Source: an uncultured Prevotella sp. (GTDB taxonomy: Bacteria; Bacteroidota; Bacteroidia; Bacteroidales; Bacteroidaceae). Taken from it: a stretch of 13,678 bases of DNA. Below the pieces are notes generated by a model. That model was not told where the DNA came from. It worked only from the letters and a program-made list of their open reading frames with translations, and ran no database searches. The DNA is taken from NCBI GenBank assembly GCA_902477645.1, contig CABSIA010000077.1:1-13678 (forward strand). Direction: 5' to 3'. Position 1 is the first letter of the stretch. Each line of letters starts with the position of its first letter. Positions 1 to 6,413 of the stretch are shown piece by piece. The position numbers were made by a program, and so were the translations under genes.

Positions 1-618
1 AGCACCACACTTTCCTACAAGGTGGAAGCCAAAGGCAAAGACCGTGACGAGATAGCGTTTTTCGCCAAGTTCGTGCTATGCTCCAACAACGAGTACTTGC
101 CTGTAATCATTGATGCAGGGGAAACACGCTATTGGGTACGCAAGATAGACCGCTTGCAGTCTGATGATACCGACTTCCTGCAAAAGCTGAAAGCGGAGAT
201 ACCCGCCTTTCTTCATTTCCTGCAACACAGAACACTATCCACCGAAAAGGAAAGCCGTATGTGGTTTGCTCCATCGCTGTTGCATACCGAAGCCTTGCAG
301 AAGATAATCCGCAGCAACCGTAACCGACTGGAGATAGAGATGCACGAGCTGATACTTGACATCATGGATAGTGTCGGCACGGACACATTCTCGTTCTGCT
401 ACAACGACATTCTTCTGTTGCTGGTACACTCGCAGGTAAAAGTGGAGAAGCACCAAGTCCGAAAGGTGTTGCAGGAGTGTTGGAAACTTACGCCTGCACC
501 CAACGGACTGACCTATACCACCTACCAATTCAACTACAATCGGGAGTGTCGGTATGAGCCTGTAAAACGGGTCGGTCGTTTCTATTCTGTCACGAGGGAA
601 CAACTTGAATCCCTGTAA
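1..618 (+). CDS. C-terminal part of VirE/DUF5906-type primase-helicase of a mobilizable element (5' end outside window)
   Basis: The reading frame is open from base 1 and ends with TAA at 616-618, leaving about 205 residues of a longer protein. The visible part begins within a segment (residues about 5-50) of the form YKVEAKGKDRDEIAFFAKFVLCSNN followed by ETRYWVRKI. This resembles the end of the P-loop helicase domain in VirE/DUF5906 primase-helicases of phages and Bacteroides mobilizable elements, in which a conserved RxWVRK-type arginine stretch follows the core strands. The rest (about 60-205) looks like a winged-helix-like tail. The Walker motifs are upstream of the window, so the ATPase itself cannot be checked. 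In NBU-type elements a gene of this kind sits before the primase and relaxase genes, which fits the two genes that follow. The role is probably DNA unwinding or replication of the excised element. Family assignment is by recollection of motif patterns and is moderate. Confidence 0.65.
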   Translation, partial: STTLSYKVEAKGKDRDEIAFFAKFVLCSNNEYLPVIIDAGETRYWVRKIDRLQSDDTDFLQKLKAEIPAFLHFLQHRTLSTEKESRMWFAPSLLHTEALQKIIRSNRNRLEIEMHELILDIMDSVGTDTFSFCYNDILLLLVHSQVKVEKHQVRKVLQECWKLTPAPNGLTYTTYQFNYNRECRYEPVKRVGRFYSVTREQLESL

Positions 619-643
619 TATCATTCTTTTTTTTGTTGAATTG

Positions 644-820
644 ATGAATAAGGATATAACTATGCTGACAATAAACAATATACACTCTCAACAAAATCTC
701 AACAATCGAAAAGAGAAGTTGAGAGAGGAACAGCACCCGATTGTTGATTTCTCTTTTGGCGAGTGGTTTGTTGAGAAGATGTTGAGCAAATATCTTTCTG
801 TAAATAAATGTGTTATATAA
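644..820 (+). CDS. possible 58-aa small protein of unknown function (doubtful)
   Basis: An ATG at 644 opens 58 codons ending in TAA at 818-820, between the helicase and primase genes. The product would start MNKDITMLTINN, with a charged helical middle (NNRKEKLREEQ) and an aromatic stretch FSFGEWF. I do not recognise it. Against it: the frame runs straight through the phased inverted repeats at 687-786 and over the likely promoter of the next gene, so the DNA here seems to be regulatory or origin sequence, and the AT-rich stretch easily gives an open frame of this size. Confidence 0.2.
   Translation: MNKDITMLTINNIHSQQNLNNRKEKLREEQHPIVDFSFGEWFVEKMLSKYLSVNKCVI
687..786. repeat. phased inverted repeats (CTCAACA boxes), iteron- or operator-like
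   Basis: Two CTCAACAA boxes lie at 687-694 and 698-705, exactly 11 bp apart. The reverse complement appears as TTGTTGAG at 768-775 and TGTTGAG at 780-786, again 11 bp apart. Read as 22-nt units, the left pair and the inverted right pair agree at about 17 positions. Single related boxes flank the set: TTGTTGAA at 633-640, TTGTTGAT at 741-748 and TTCAACAA at 825-832. One helical turn between boxes suggests a protein bound on one face of the DNA. The right pair overlaps the likely -33 region of the primase promoter. Confidence 0.6.
767..798 (+). promoter_or_regulatory. likely Bacteroidales promoter of the primase-relaxase genes
   Basis: TTTG at 767-770 and TATCTTTC at 791-798 are separated by 20 bp and match the Bacteroides pattern TTTG / TAnnTTTG with one mismatch in the -7 box. 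Transcription would start near 805, giving a leader of about 65-70 nt before the ATG at 873. The CTCAACA-type boxes at 768-775 and 780-786 lie on and between the two promoter elements, so a bound protein could repress it. Confidence 0.45.
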
Positions 821-872
821 GCCATTCAACAAATCAACGTTTTTACAATCATCATCAAATCTATAGAATATC

Positions 873-1841
873 ATGAACATACAAGAAGTTAAACAAATCA
901 GAATCGCAGACTATCTGCAAAGTTTGGGTTACACGCCCGTCAAGCAACAGGGCAGCAGCTTTTGGTACAAATCACCGCTGAGAGAGGAAACGGACGCATC
1001 TTTCAAGGTAAACACAGAACTCAACAAATGGTACGATTTTGGACTTGGCAAGGGCGGTAACATCATCGCATTGGCAGCGGAACTCTACCATACGGAAGAT
1101 GTAACCTGCCTGTTGAAGCGCATAGAGGAACGGACACCATACATCCGCCCTGCATCGTTTTCTTTTGGCAAGCAGCAATCCGACAACCGCACTTATCGGG
1201 TATTAAGAGTTGGCGAGCTGTCATCACCTGCGCTCATTGCCTATCTGCAAGAAAGGGGGATAGACATTGAACTCGCCAAAAGGGAGTGTAAGGAACTGCG
1301 GTTTGAGAATGCCGACAAACCCTATTTCGCCATCGGCTTCCCGAATATGGCAAGAGGGTATGAAGTGCGTAATAGATACTTCAAGGGATGTGTCGCCCCG
1401 AAGGACATCACCCATATCCGACAGCAAAAAGAGCCACGAACCGTCTGTTATCTTTTCGAGGGCTTCATGGATTATCTCTCGTTCCTGACCATCCGAGTAA
1501 AGAACAATCCGCAACACCCACGATTGAATGCACAGGATTACGTCATTCTCAACTCCGTTTCCAACCTCTCGAAAGCGGAAAGCATATTGGCAACCTATAC
1601 CCGAATCGGCTGTTTCCTTGACAATGACACAGCAGGACGGAACGCATACGCCAACCTGCAACGGATGTTGGGTGACCGCTTGCAGGATATGTCGGTTCAC
1701 TATGCAGGGTATAATGACTTGAACGAGTACCTGTGCAAAAAACTCTTGTCCCAATCGACAGAGCCGATAAAGGAGGAGAAGCAAGTACAATCCGCAAGGC
1801 GGATGATGCAGCCACCGAAAAAGAAAGGGCTGAAAATATAG
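873..1841 (+). CDS. Toprim-domain primase of the mobilizable element (PrmN-like)
   Basis: The 322-residue product has a DnaG-like order. Residues about 1-75 form a CHC2-like N-terminal domain: SPLREETDASFKV followed by KWYDFGLGKGGNIIAL mirrors the DnaG zinc-finger fold, but the metal-binding cysteines and histidine are missing. Residues about 190-285 form the Toprim domain, with the catalytic glutamate at E196 (LFEGFMDY) and the metal-binding D250-N251-D252 in FLDNDTAG. The C-terminus is basic (PPKKKGLKI). Primases of this type (PrmN1 in NBU1) are encoded beside the relaxase gene in Bacteroides mobilizable elements, and presumably prime synthesis on the transferred or excised strand. ATG at 873 is the first start in frame after the intergenic promoter. 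The relaxase gene follows after 193 bp that hold the probable oriT. Confidence 0.8.
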   Translation: MNIQEVKQIRIADYLQSLGYTPVKQQGSSFWYKSPLREETDASFKVNTELNKWYDFGLGKGGNIIALAAELYHTEDVTCLLKRIEERTPYIRPASFSFGKQQSDNRTYRVLRVGELSSPALIAYLQERGIDIELAKRECKELRFENADKPYFAIGFPNMARGYEVRNRYFKGCVAPKDITHIRQQKEPRTVCYLFEGFMDYLSFLTIRVKNNPQHPRLNAQDYVILNSVSNLSKAESILATYTRIGCFLDNDTAGRNAYANLQRMLGDRLQDMSVHYAGYNDLNEYLCKKLLSQSTEPIKEEKQVQSARRMMQPPKKKGLKI

Positions 1842-1866
1842 AGGGGAACAGGTTCGCTTTCCCAAG

Positions 1867-1967
1867 GGTATTTAGACAGAAATACCATAGCTCAATAGGG
1901 CGTTTTCTTCACGCATTACACGGTAATGCTAAAAACTCCCTATCGAGCCAAAGGGAAATCCCTTTGG
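1867..1967. other. probable origin of transfer (oriT): cluster of four hairpins before the relaxase gene
   Basis: Four inverted repeats lie in 100 bp between the primase and relaxase genes. They are GGTATTT (1867-1873)/AAATACC (1880-1886), perfect; GCTCAATAGGG (1890-1900)/CCCTATCGAGC (1938-1948), one mismatch; GCATTAC (1913-1919)/GTAATGC (1923-1929), perfect with a 3-nt loop and nested inside the previous pair; and CCAAAGGGA (1948-1956)/TCCCTTTGG (1959-1967), perfect with a 2-nt loop. MobV relaxases nick at hairpin-rich sites just upstream of their own genes, so this is the expected place for oriT. The nick position cannot be read from the sequence. Confidence 0.6.
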
Positions 1968-2034
1968 AAACCCTGAGAGCCAATGCCACAGGCAGAGAAT
2001 ACACTCATAACAATAACCGTAAAAATCAAACTAC

Positions 2035-3402
2035 ATGGGATATTTTTCATTGGACATAAAGAAAGCAAAAGGTTCATCGGACACCGTACAATCCGACCAT
2101 ATAGAGAGAAGAATCATACCTAAAAACGCAGACCCGACAAGAACGCATCTGAACAGGGTACTTATAGAATACCCCGATGGCGTTCATGGCAGGGATGAAG
2201 CGATTGCCCACAGGCTGAACACGGCAGGCATCAAGCGGAAGATTACACATGACCAAGTCCGTGTAGTCCGAGTGGTTCTGTCGGGAACACATGAGGACAT
2301 GATGGACATACAGGAAAACGGAAGACTTGACGAATGGTGCAGCGACAGCATCCAATGGCTGCAAGCCACATTCGGCAGGGAGAACGTGGTTGCCGCCCAT
2401 CTTCACATGGACGAGAAGACACCGCATATCCATGCAGCCATTGTTCCCATCGTGACAGGTGAAAGGCGCAAAGCCAAGAAAGAGCAGGAAGACGGCAAAC
2501 GGAAGTATCACAAGAAAGCAAATACCGTCCGTTTGTGTGCCGATGACCTGTTCAACCGTCAGACCTTGATTGCGTACCACGACAATTATGCAAGGGTTAT
2601 GGCTAAATACGGATTACAGCGAGGTGTGCGAGGTTCCGAAGCACGGCACACCACCACGACACAGTATTATCGGGACATACAGAAAAAGAACGCTGCCCTT
2701 GATGCAGAAAACAAGCGGTTACAGGAGCAGAAAACCGAAACCGAACAGGAACTCAGACAAGCCAAGAAAGAGGTACAGACCGAGAAACTGAAAGGTGCAG
2801 CCACCACCGCAGCGACCAACATAGCTGAAAGTGTCGGTTCTCTTTTCGGGAGCAACAAGGTCAAGACTTTGGAAAGGGAGAACACCGCCCTGTATCGGGA
2901 AGTTGCCACCCATGAGGAAACCATTGAGATACTGCAAAACCGCATACACACGATGCAAACCGAGCACAACCGCCAGTTGTTGGAAATACAGCAGAATCAC
3001 CGTAAGGAGATGGCGGAAAAAAGTGTCAGACACAAAGATGAAGTATCAGGTTTGAAACGCATTATCGAAAAGCTGTGTGCATGGTTTCCTATGGCAAAGG
3101 AAATTATGAGAATAGAGAGCCTGTGCCGCCTTGTCGGGTTCAATGAAAGGCAGACCACGACATTGACTTATGGTAAGCCTTTGATATACGAGGGCAAACT
3201 TTATTCGGAGGAACATAATCGGAGTTTTACGACAGAAAGAGCAGGCTTTCAAGTGGTGAAAGACCCTGCGGACAAGTCTAAACTGACACTCGTAATCAAC
3301 CGCCAGCCCATAGGCGAATGGTTCAGGGAACAGTTCGACAGGCTACGGCAGAGCATACGACAGCCAATTCAACCACAAAGGAAAAGTAGAGGAATTACAT
3401 AA
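2035..3402 (+). CDS. MobV-family relaxase (Mob/Pre, MobN-like)
   Basis: The 455-residue product starts MGYFSLDIKKAKGSS. It nicks one strand at oriT and guides it to a conjugative machine supplied by another element. A histidine at position 22 (QSDHIERR) matches the catalytic His22 of the MobV prototype MobM of pMV158. The conserved RTHLNR follows at residues 36-41. The metal-binding motif HLHMDEKTPHIH spans residues 122-133 and fits the MobV pattern HxDE..PHxH. Residues about 210-345 are rich in Glu, Lys and Gln heptads (QKKNAALDAENKRLQEQ and on), a coiled-coil arm typical of the family. The C-terminal 100 residues are unassigned. No conjugation genes are seen, which fits a mobilizable rather than self-transmissible element. 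ATG at 2035 is chosen because it gives the standard family N-terminus. Confidence 0.9.
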   Translation: MGYFSLDIKKAKGSSDTVQSDHIERRIIPKNADPTRTHLNRVLIEYPDGVHGRDEAIAHRLNTAGIKRKITHDQVRVVRVVLSGTHEDMMDIQENGRLDEWCSDSIQWLQATFGRENVVAAHLHMDEKTPHIHAAIVPIVTGERRKAKKEQEDGKRKYHKKANTVRLCADDLFNRQTLIAYHDNYARVMAKYGLQRGVRGSEARHTTTTQYYRDIQKKNAALDAENKRLQEQKTETEQELRQAKKEVQTEKLKGAATTAATNIAESVGSLFGSNKVKTLERENTALYREVATHEETIEILQNRIHTMQTEHNRQLLEIQQNHRKEMAEKSVRHKDEVSGLKRIIEKLCAWFPMAKEIMRIESLCRLVGFNERQTTTLTYGKPLIYEGKLYSEEHNRSFTTERAGFQVVKDPADKSKLTLVINRQPIGEWFREQFDRLRQSIRQPIQPQRKSRGIT

Positions 3403-3420
3403 GTAGTTAAAACAGATTGC

Positions 3421-3462
3421 AATAAGCCTCCGATAATCGTATTTCCCTATCAGAGGCTTATT
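3421..3462. terminator. bidirectional terminator between the relaxase and mef genes
   Basis: AATAAGCCTC (3421-3430) pairs perfectly with GAGGCTTATT (3453-3462), and the adjacent CGATA/TATC-G bases can extend the stem. It sits 18 bp after the relaxase stop and 29 bp after the stop of the convergent efflux gene, so it can serve both. T-rich tracts are weak on either side. Confidence 0.7.
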
Positions 3463-3491
3463 GCTGTTTAGATTTAGTTACGTTTCATAAA

Positions 3492-4718
3492 TCATGATTT
3501 TTGTTTTTGATTGTCGACCTTTCTAAGTTGTGGAAGACATAAGGCTATTATAGCGAGAAGCAGAATAGCCATACCTGAGAACAAAAACCAACGGTTTACC
3601 CCGATTTGGTCTGCAAATGCACCCGACACTACCAACCCAAGCGGCATGGCAAACGACATGATGCTGCCAAGAAGTCCGAAAACACGCCCTAAATACTCGG
3701 GTTGTATCTGTTCTTGAAATAGCGCGGTCTGTACTCCATTATAGAATGGGGCAGAAAAGCCCATCAACGTACAACATATCGCAAATATCATAAAACCATT
3801 GGTTGGTAGCAAGCCGGAAACAGTCAATGACACTCCCACAAGAAAGATAGAGCCGATGATATTTGCCATGCGCTTTTTGAAACCTCCCCATGCGCCCAAT
3901 AGAAGTCCGCCCAACAACATACCAACTGCAAAAACAATTTCCACCACGGAAGCATGCAAGGTACTTCCCTCGAAATAATTCATACTCATCAGCGGAAATA
4001 GCGCATTGATTGGCATATAAATGAACATATTGATTGCTCCTATCCAAAGCAATGTGAAAAGAGCTTTATTTTGTCGTATTGCGTTATAGCCAATGCGCAG
4101 TTCGGTGAAAAAGTTTTCTTGCTGCAGCGCTTCAATCGGTTGTTTTGGGATGTGAACCATTGCAACAGTGATACAGGCAATTATTGCTCCGAATACGTCA
4201 AGGGCAACCGCAGAATTCAACCCCCATTTTGCATAGAGAAAAGCGGCAATTGCCGGACTTAGGATGAAACTTGCCGATTGGATGGACTGGGTGTAGCCGG
4301 CACATTTGACTAACTGTTCTTCAGGCACTAAAAGAGGTGTTACCGCACTTAACGCAGGGGAATGGAATGCAGTGCCAACGCTTCTAATGAAGAGGATGAG
4401 CATTACTATCCATACAGGTAGTTCCGCTGACAGGGAAATTACGGTAAGTACCAGTCCAGCACAAGCTATGATGACATCTGCACCAATCATGACCATTTTC
4501 CGGTTCCAGCGGTCAACAAGTACTCCGATTGCAGAACCTAAAACCGCTTGAGGTAGAAACCCAACCAAGGTCGCCATTGACAACACCATCGCAGACCCTG
4601 TTGTATTTGTCAGATGCCAGATGATGGCCATTTGAAGAACCCCACTTGTTATCAGGGACACAGCTTGCCCCGCCCATATTGTATAGAAATCTTGTTTCCA
4701 ATTTCTGATTTTTTCCAT
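3492..4718 (-). CDS. mef(En2): Mef-family macrolide efflux MFS transporter, Mef(En2)-like
   Basis: The 408-residue product begins MEKIRNWKQDFYTIWAGQA and closely follows the Mef(A)/Mef(E) sequence as I recall it. Shared stretches include IWAGQAVSLITS, TPLLVPEEQL, YMPINALFPL, NGVQTALFQE and YLGRVFGL. It has about 12 hydrophobic segments and the MFS loop motif GVLVDRWNRK at residues 65-74, so it is an inner-membrane drug/proton antiporter expected to export macrolides. The Bacteroides version, Mef(En2), is known from NBU2, which fits the neighbouring mobilization genes; whether it gives resistance is uncertain. ATG at 4718 (not the in-frame ATG at 4796) is chosen because it matches the family N-terminus and has an A-rich AGGA-type ribosome site about 10 nt upstream; the upstream 26 codons are open but unlike the family. 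It faces the relaxase gene. The allele name is inferred from similarity and context. Confidence 0.85.
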   Translation of the reverse strand: MEKIRNWKQDFYTIWAGQAVSLITSGVLQMAIIWHLTNTTGSAMVLSMATLVGFLPQAVLGSAIGVLVDRWNRKMVMIGADVIIACAGLVLTVISLSAELPVWIVMLILFIRSVGTAFHSPALSAVTPLLVPEEQLVKCAGYTQSIQSASFILSPAIAAFLYAKWGLNSAVALDVFGAIIACITVAMVHIPKQPIEALQQENFFTELRIGYNAIRQNKALFTLLWIGAINMFIYMPINALFPLMSMNYFEGSTLHASVVEIVFAVGMLLGGLLLGAWGGFKKRMANIIGSIFLVGVSLTVSGLLPTNGFMIFAICCTLMGFSAPFYNGVQTALFQEQIQPEYLGRVFGLLGSIMSFAMPLGLVVSGAFADQIGVNRWFLFSGMAILLLAIIALCLPQLRKVDNQKQKS

Positions 4719-5005
4719 TTGAATTTTTCCTTTTATCTTTTGAATGTTTCTTGATTTTATAGCACAAAAAATCTCTCGACAAGCCTGAAATAGCATGCCG
4801 GATTACAAAGACAATGACATTCAAATCGAATTAATTAGATTTGAATGTGGAAAAATTACCAAGGTTTATGATATGCAATATTAACGGTGTTTTTACCTGT
4901 TAATATTGTACAATTGTTCATAATCATATTGAAAACCACTATATATGTTGCGACTTATCTTAATTGGGATGGTATTATATGCACACCGAATCCGCTGCAA
5001 AGTTA
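4719..5005 (-). promoter_or_regulatory. long leader and probable promoter of the mef gene, with two perfect inverted repeats
   Basis: A perfect -7 box TAACTTTG lies on the - strand at 5005-4998; no good -33 partner was found. It would give a leader of roughly 270 nt. Within it, CAATATTAAC (4876-4885)/GTTAATATTG (4899-4908) and CATTCAAATC (4818-4827)/GATTTGAATG (4838-4847) are perfect 10-bp inverted repeats. A minute frame on the - strand, ATG at 4820 reading MSLSL and stopping at 4803, follows the second repeat. This layout could be attenuation-type control, as known for mef/msr and erm genes of Gram-positive bacteria, or repressor binding. That reading is inference. Confidence 0.4.
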
Positions 5006-5162
5006 CAATAAATTATTCGATTTTTGCACTAACTAAAGTAAAGAATTTCAATGCTTCCTGAATTTTGCCTTTCCTTTTTTATCCAAATCTGCAAAAAATA
5101 ACGGCATAAGCAAATAGGTATATATCGAAAGGCAAAAAATGGCGAATACTGTTTGTATTGGA

Positions 5163-5192
5163 TACTATATCAAAGATTTGTCGTATCTTTGC
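5163..5192 (+). promoter_or_regulatory. possible promoter without an evident gene
   Basis: TATCTTTG at 5184-5191 matches the Bacteroides -7 consensus exactly; a TTG at 5158-5160 lies 23 bp upstream. The transcript would enter the hairpin region at 5301-5320. No frame downstream is convincing, so it may drive a small RNA or be a chance match. Confidence 0.25.
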
Positions 5193-5533
5193 ACCTGAAA
5201 GAGTTATTTGATAGTAAAACACCGCAAAACGCTGAAAATCGCACGGTTTCCTAGTCGTTACCATTACTTTTCAGATACTCCGTTAAATGTTTATTCATCA
5301 AACGGTTAGACGAAACCGTTCAGAATTTAAAATAAAATTGCGGCAGCTATAAGGATTTGCCGAATGCAAATTTACCACACAAAATCAGTACATAAAGACA
5401 TCTACTGATTAAATAATGAAAAAAGCTGTTCAATTGAGCCATTTTTAGGCTCACCCGATAAACATAAGTGGCAGACAAGGCTGGCGGTGAGTCGCTGATG
5501 TGTGAGGATAAGCGGTATTAGCATTTATGTGTA

Positions 5534-5560
5534 TAGAGGTGTCGTTTAACGACACCTCTA
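5534..5560 (-). terminator. terminator-like perfect palindrome after the esterase gene
   Basis: TAGAGGTGTCGTT (5534-5546) and AACGACACCTCTA (5548-5560) are perfectly complementary with one base between them, and the structure begins three bases after the esterase stop codon on the - strand. It would end the four-gene - strand set. No clear U-tract follows on the - strand, so it could instead be a protein-binding palindrome. Confidence 0.6.
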
Positions 5561-5563
5561 CAA

Positions 5564-6370
5564 TCAACGGCCGCTCAATTCCCTGGCAATAAGTAATGCT
5601 GCGGGGGCAACCACGGTGCCATGGTCAAATCCTTTCAACTCATAAAGTGGTATTTCAGAATTGCCGACACCCTCCATAACTGCTTTTAAATAAAGATTTT
5701 CCTCATATCTTGCCATCATCTCCAAGTCTCTGTCACCAGTGAAGAGTACAAGCCGGGGCTTCAGGAAACGGGCATGGTTCAATGGAGCGGCGGCATCAAC
5801 AACAGGCAAATCGAATGATATGCCACGCTCCTTGCGTATTGTAAAATGGGTGGCAGTCTGTCCGCTGACGGGGTAATACCCCTTCAAAGAGTCGGCGTCA
5901 ACACCGTGTCTGAAAAGAATATCTTTGTCGAGTGCAAGCATAAGTGTCAGATAACCGCCAGCAGAATGACCTCCGACATAGATTTCTGTGGGAGAGCCGC
6001 CATAATCTGAGATATGACGTAGTGTCCATGCAACGGCATCTGCAGCATCGTCAAGATAATCGGGATAACGGCATCTGGGAAAAAGCCTATAGTTGGGAGC
6101 AACTACAGCAAAGCCCTTCTCTGCCAACTCCTCGGGTATGCACTTGTCTCCGCCCTCCAATCCGCCGCCATGAAACCATATCAGCGTCTTGAAACCCGAT
6201 TTTTCTTTCGGACAATATACATCAAGCCTGCATCGCTCTTGCCGATATGAGGATGTGTCGTCCGGCACATACGGAATATCCTTTTCTGTCACATATTGCG
6301 CACTAACCGGAAGGCAGACTGTCAATAACAAGACTGCCGCCAATTTCCGTAGTTTTGAAAGTTTTACCAT
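5564..6370 (-). CDS. secreted alpha/beta-hydrolase, carboxylesterase type
   Basis: The 268-residue product has a signal peptide (KLSKLRKLAAVLLLTVCLPVSA, cleavage about residue 24). The fold-3 esterase landmarks follow in order: oxyanion-hole motif HGGG at 67-70, nucleophile elbow GHSAGG at 134-139 with Ser136, acid residue in TGDRD at 211-215 (Asp213 or Asp215) and His250 in GFDHGT. It should hydrolyse small acyl or aryl esters; a role in removing acetyl or feruloyl groups from a polysaccharide is inferred from its neighbours. A Cys at 19 is preceded by LTV, which does not fit a lipobox well, so it is probably periplasmic or exported rather than a lipoprotein. It starts 43 bp after the stop of the GxGYxYP gene, so the two are probably co-transcribed. 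Confidence 0.85.
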   Translation of the reverse strand: MVKLSKLRKLAAVLLLTVCLPVSAQYVTEKDIPYVPDDTSSYRQERCRLDVYCPKEKSGFKTLIWFHGGGLEGGDKCIPEELAEKGFAVVAPNYRLFPRCRYPDYLDDAADAVAWTLRHISDYGGSPTEIYVGGHSAGGYLTLMLALDKDILFRHGVDADSLKGYYPVSGQTATHFTIRKERGISFDLPVVDAAAPLNHARFLKPRLVLFTGDRDLEMMARYEENLYLKAVMEGVGNSEIPLYELKGFDHGTVVAPAALLIARELSGR

Positions 6371-6413
6371 AATTTATAATATATATTGTCTAAACGGTAA
6401 GGTTATGAGGTTG

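Larger units (their letters stand above)
5006..5563. other. AT-rich intergenic zone with no convincing gene; probable element/chromosome junction
   Basis: No open frame here has a recognisable product. The zone holds a promoter-like TATCTTTG on the + strand at 5184-5191, a mirror-image TAAATTTG on the - strand at 5374-5367, a hairpin AACGGTT (5301-5307)/AACCGTT (5314-5320), a small hairpin TGAGCC (5435-5440)/GGCTCA (5448-5453) and the palindrome at 5534-5560. No tRNA or tRNA 3' end was found. The change from mobilization/resistance genes to secreted chromosomal-type genes happens across this zone, so the element end most likely lies in it. Confidence 0.5.

Noticed and set aside
1733..2059. 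Open frame of 108 codons with a GTG start, overlapping the ends of the primase and relaxase genes
   Set aside because: It runs through the oriT hairpins in a different frame, overlaps both neighbours, and its product is low-complexity and unrecognised.
4719..4796. In-frame 26-codon extension upstream of the mef ATG
   Set aside because: Known Mef proteins begin MEK at the position of 4718; the extension is basic and unlike the family, so it is treated as leader.
4513..4824. Open frame on the - strand overlapping the mef start
   Set aside because: It is an alternative frame of the efflux gene; its product does not resemble a protein family, while the mef frame is clear.
5079..5264. 61-codon open frame on the - strand in the junction zone
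   Set aside because: No recognisable motif, AT-rich composition, and it crosses a promoter-like box; probably chance.
5183..5375. GTAnnTTTGC sequences as integration core sites
   Set aside because: The same pattern is produced by the Bacteroides -7 promoter box and also appears at 12347-12356 next to a gene, so it is not specific evidence of an attachment site.
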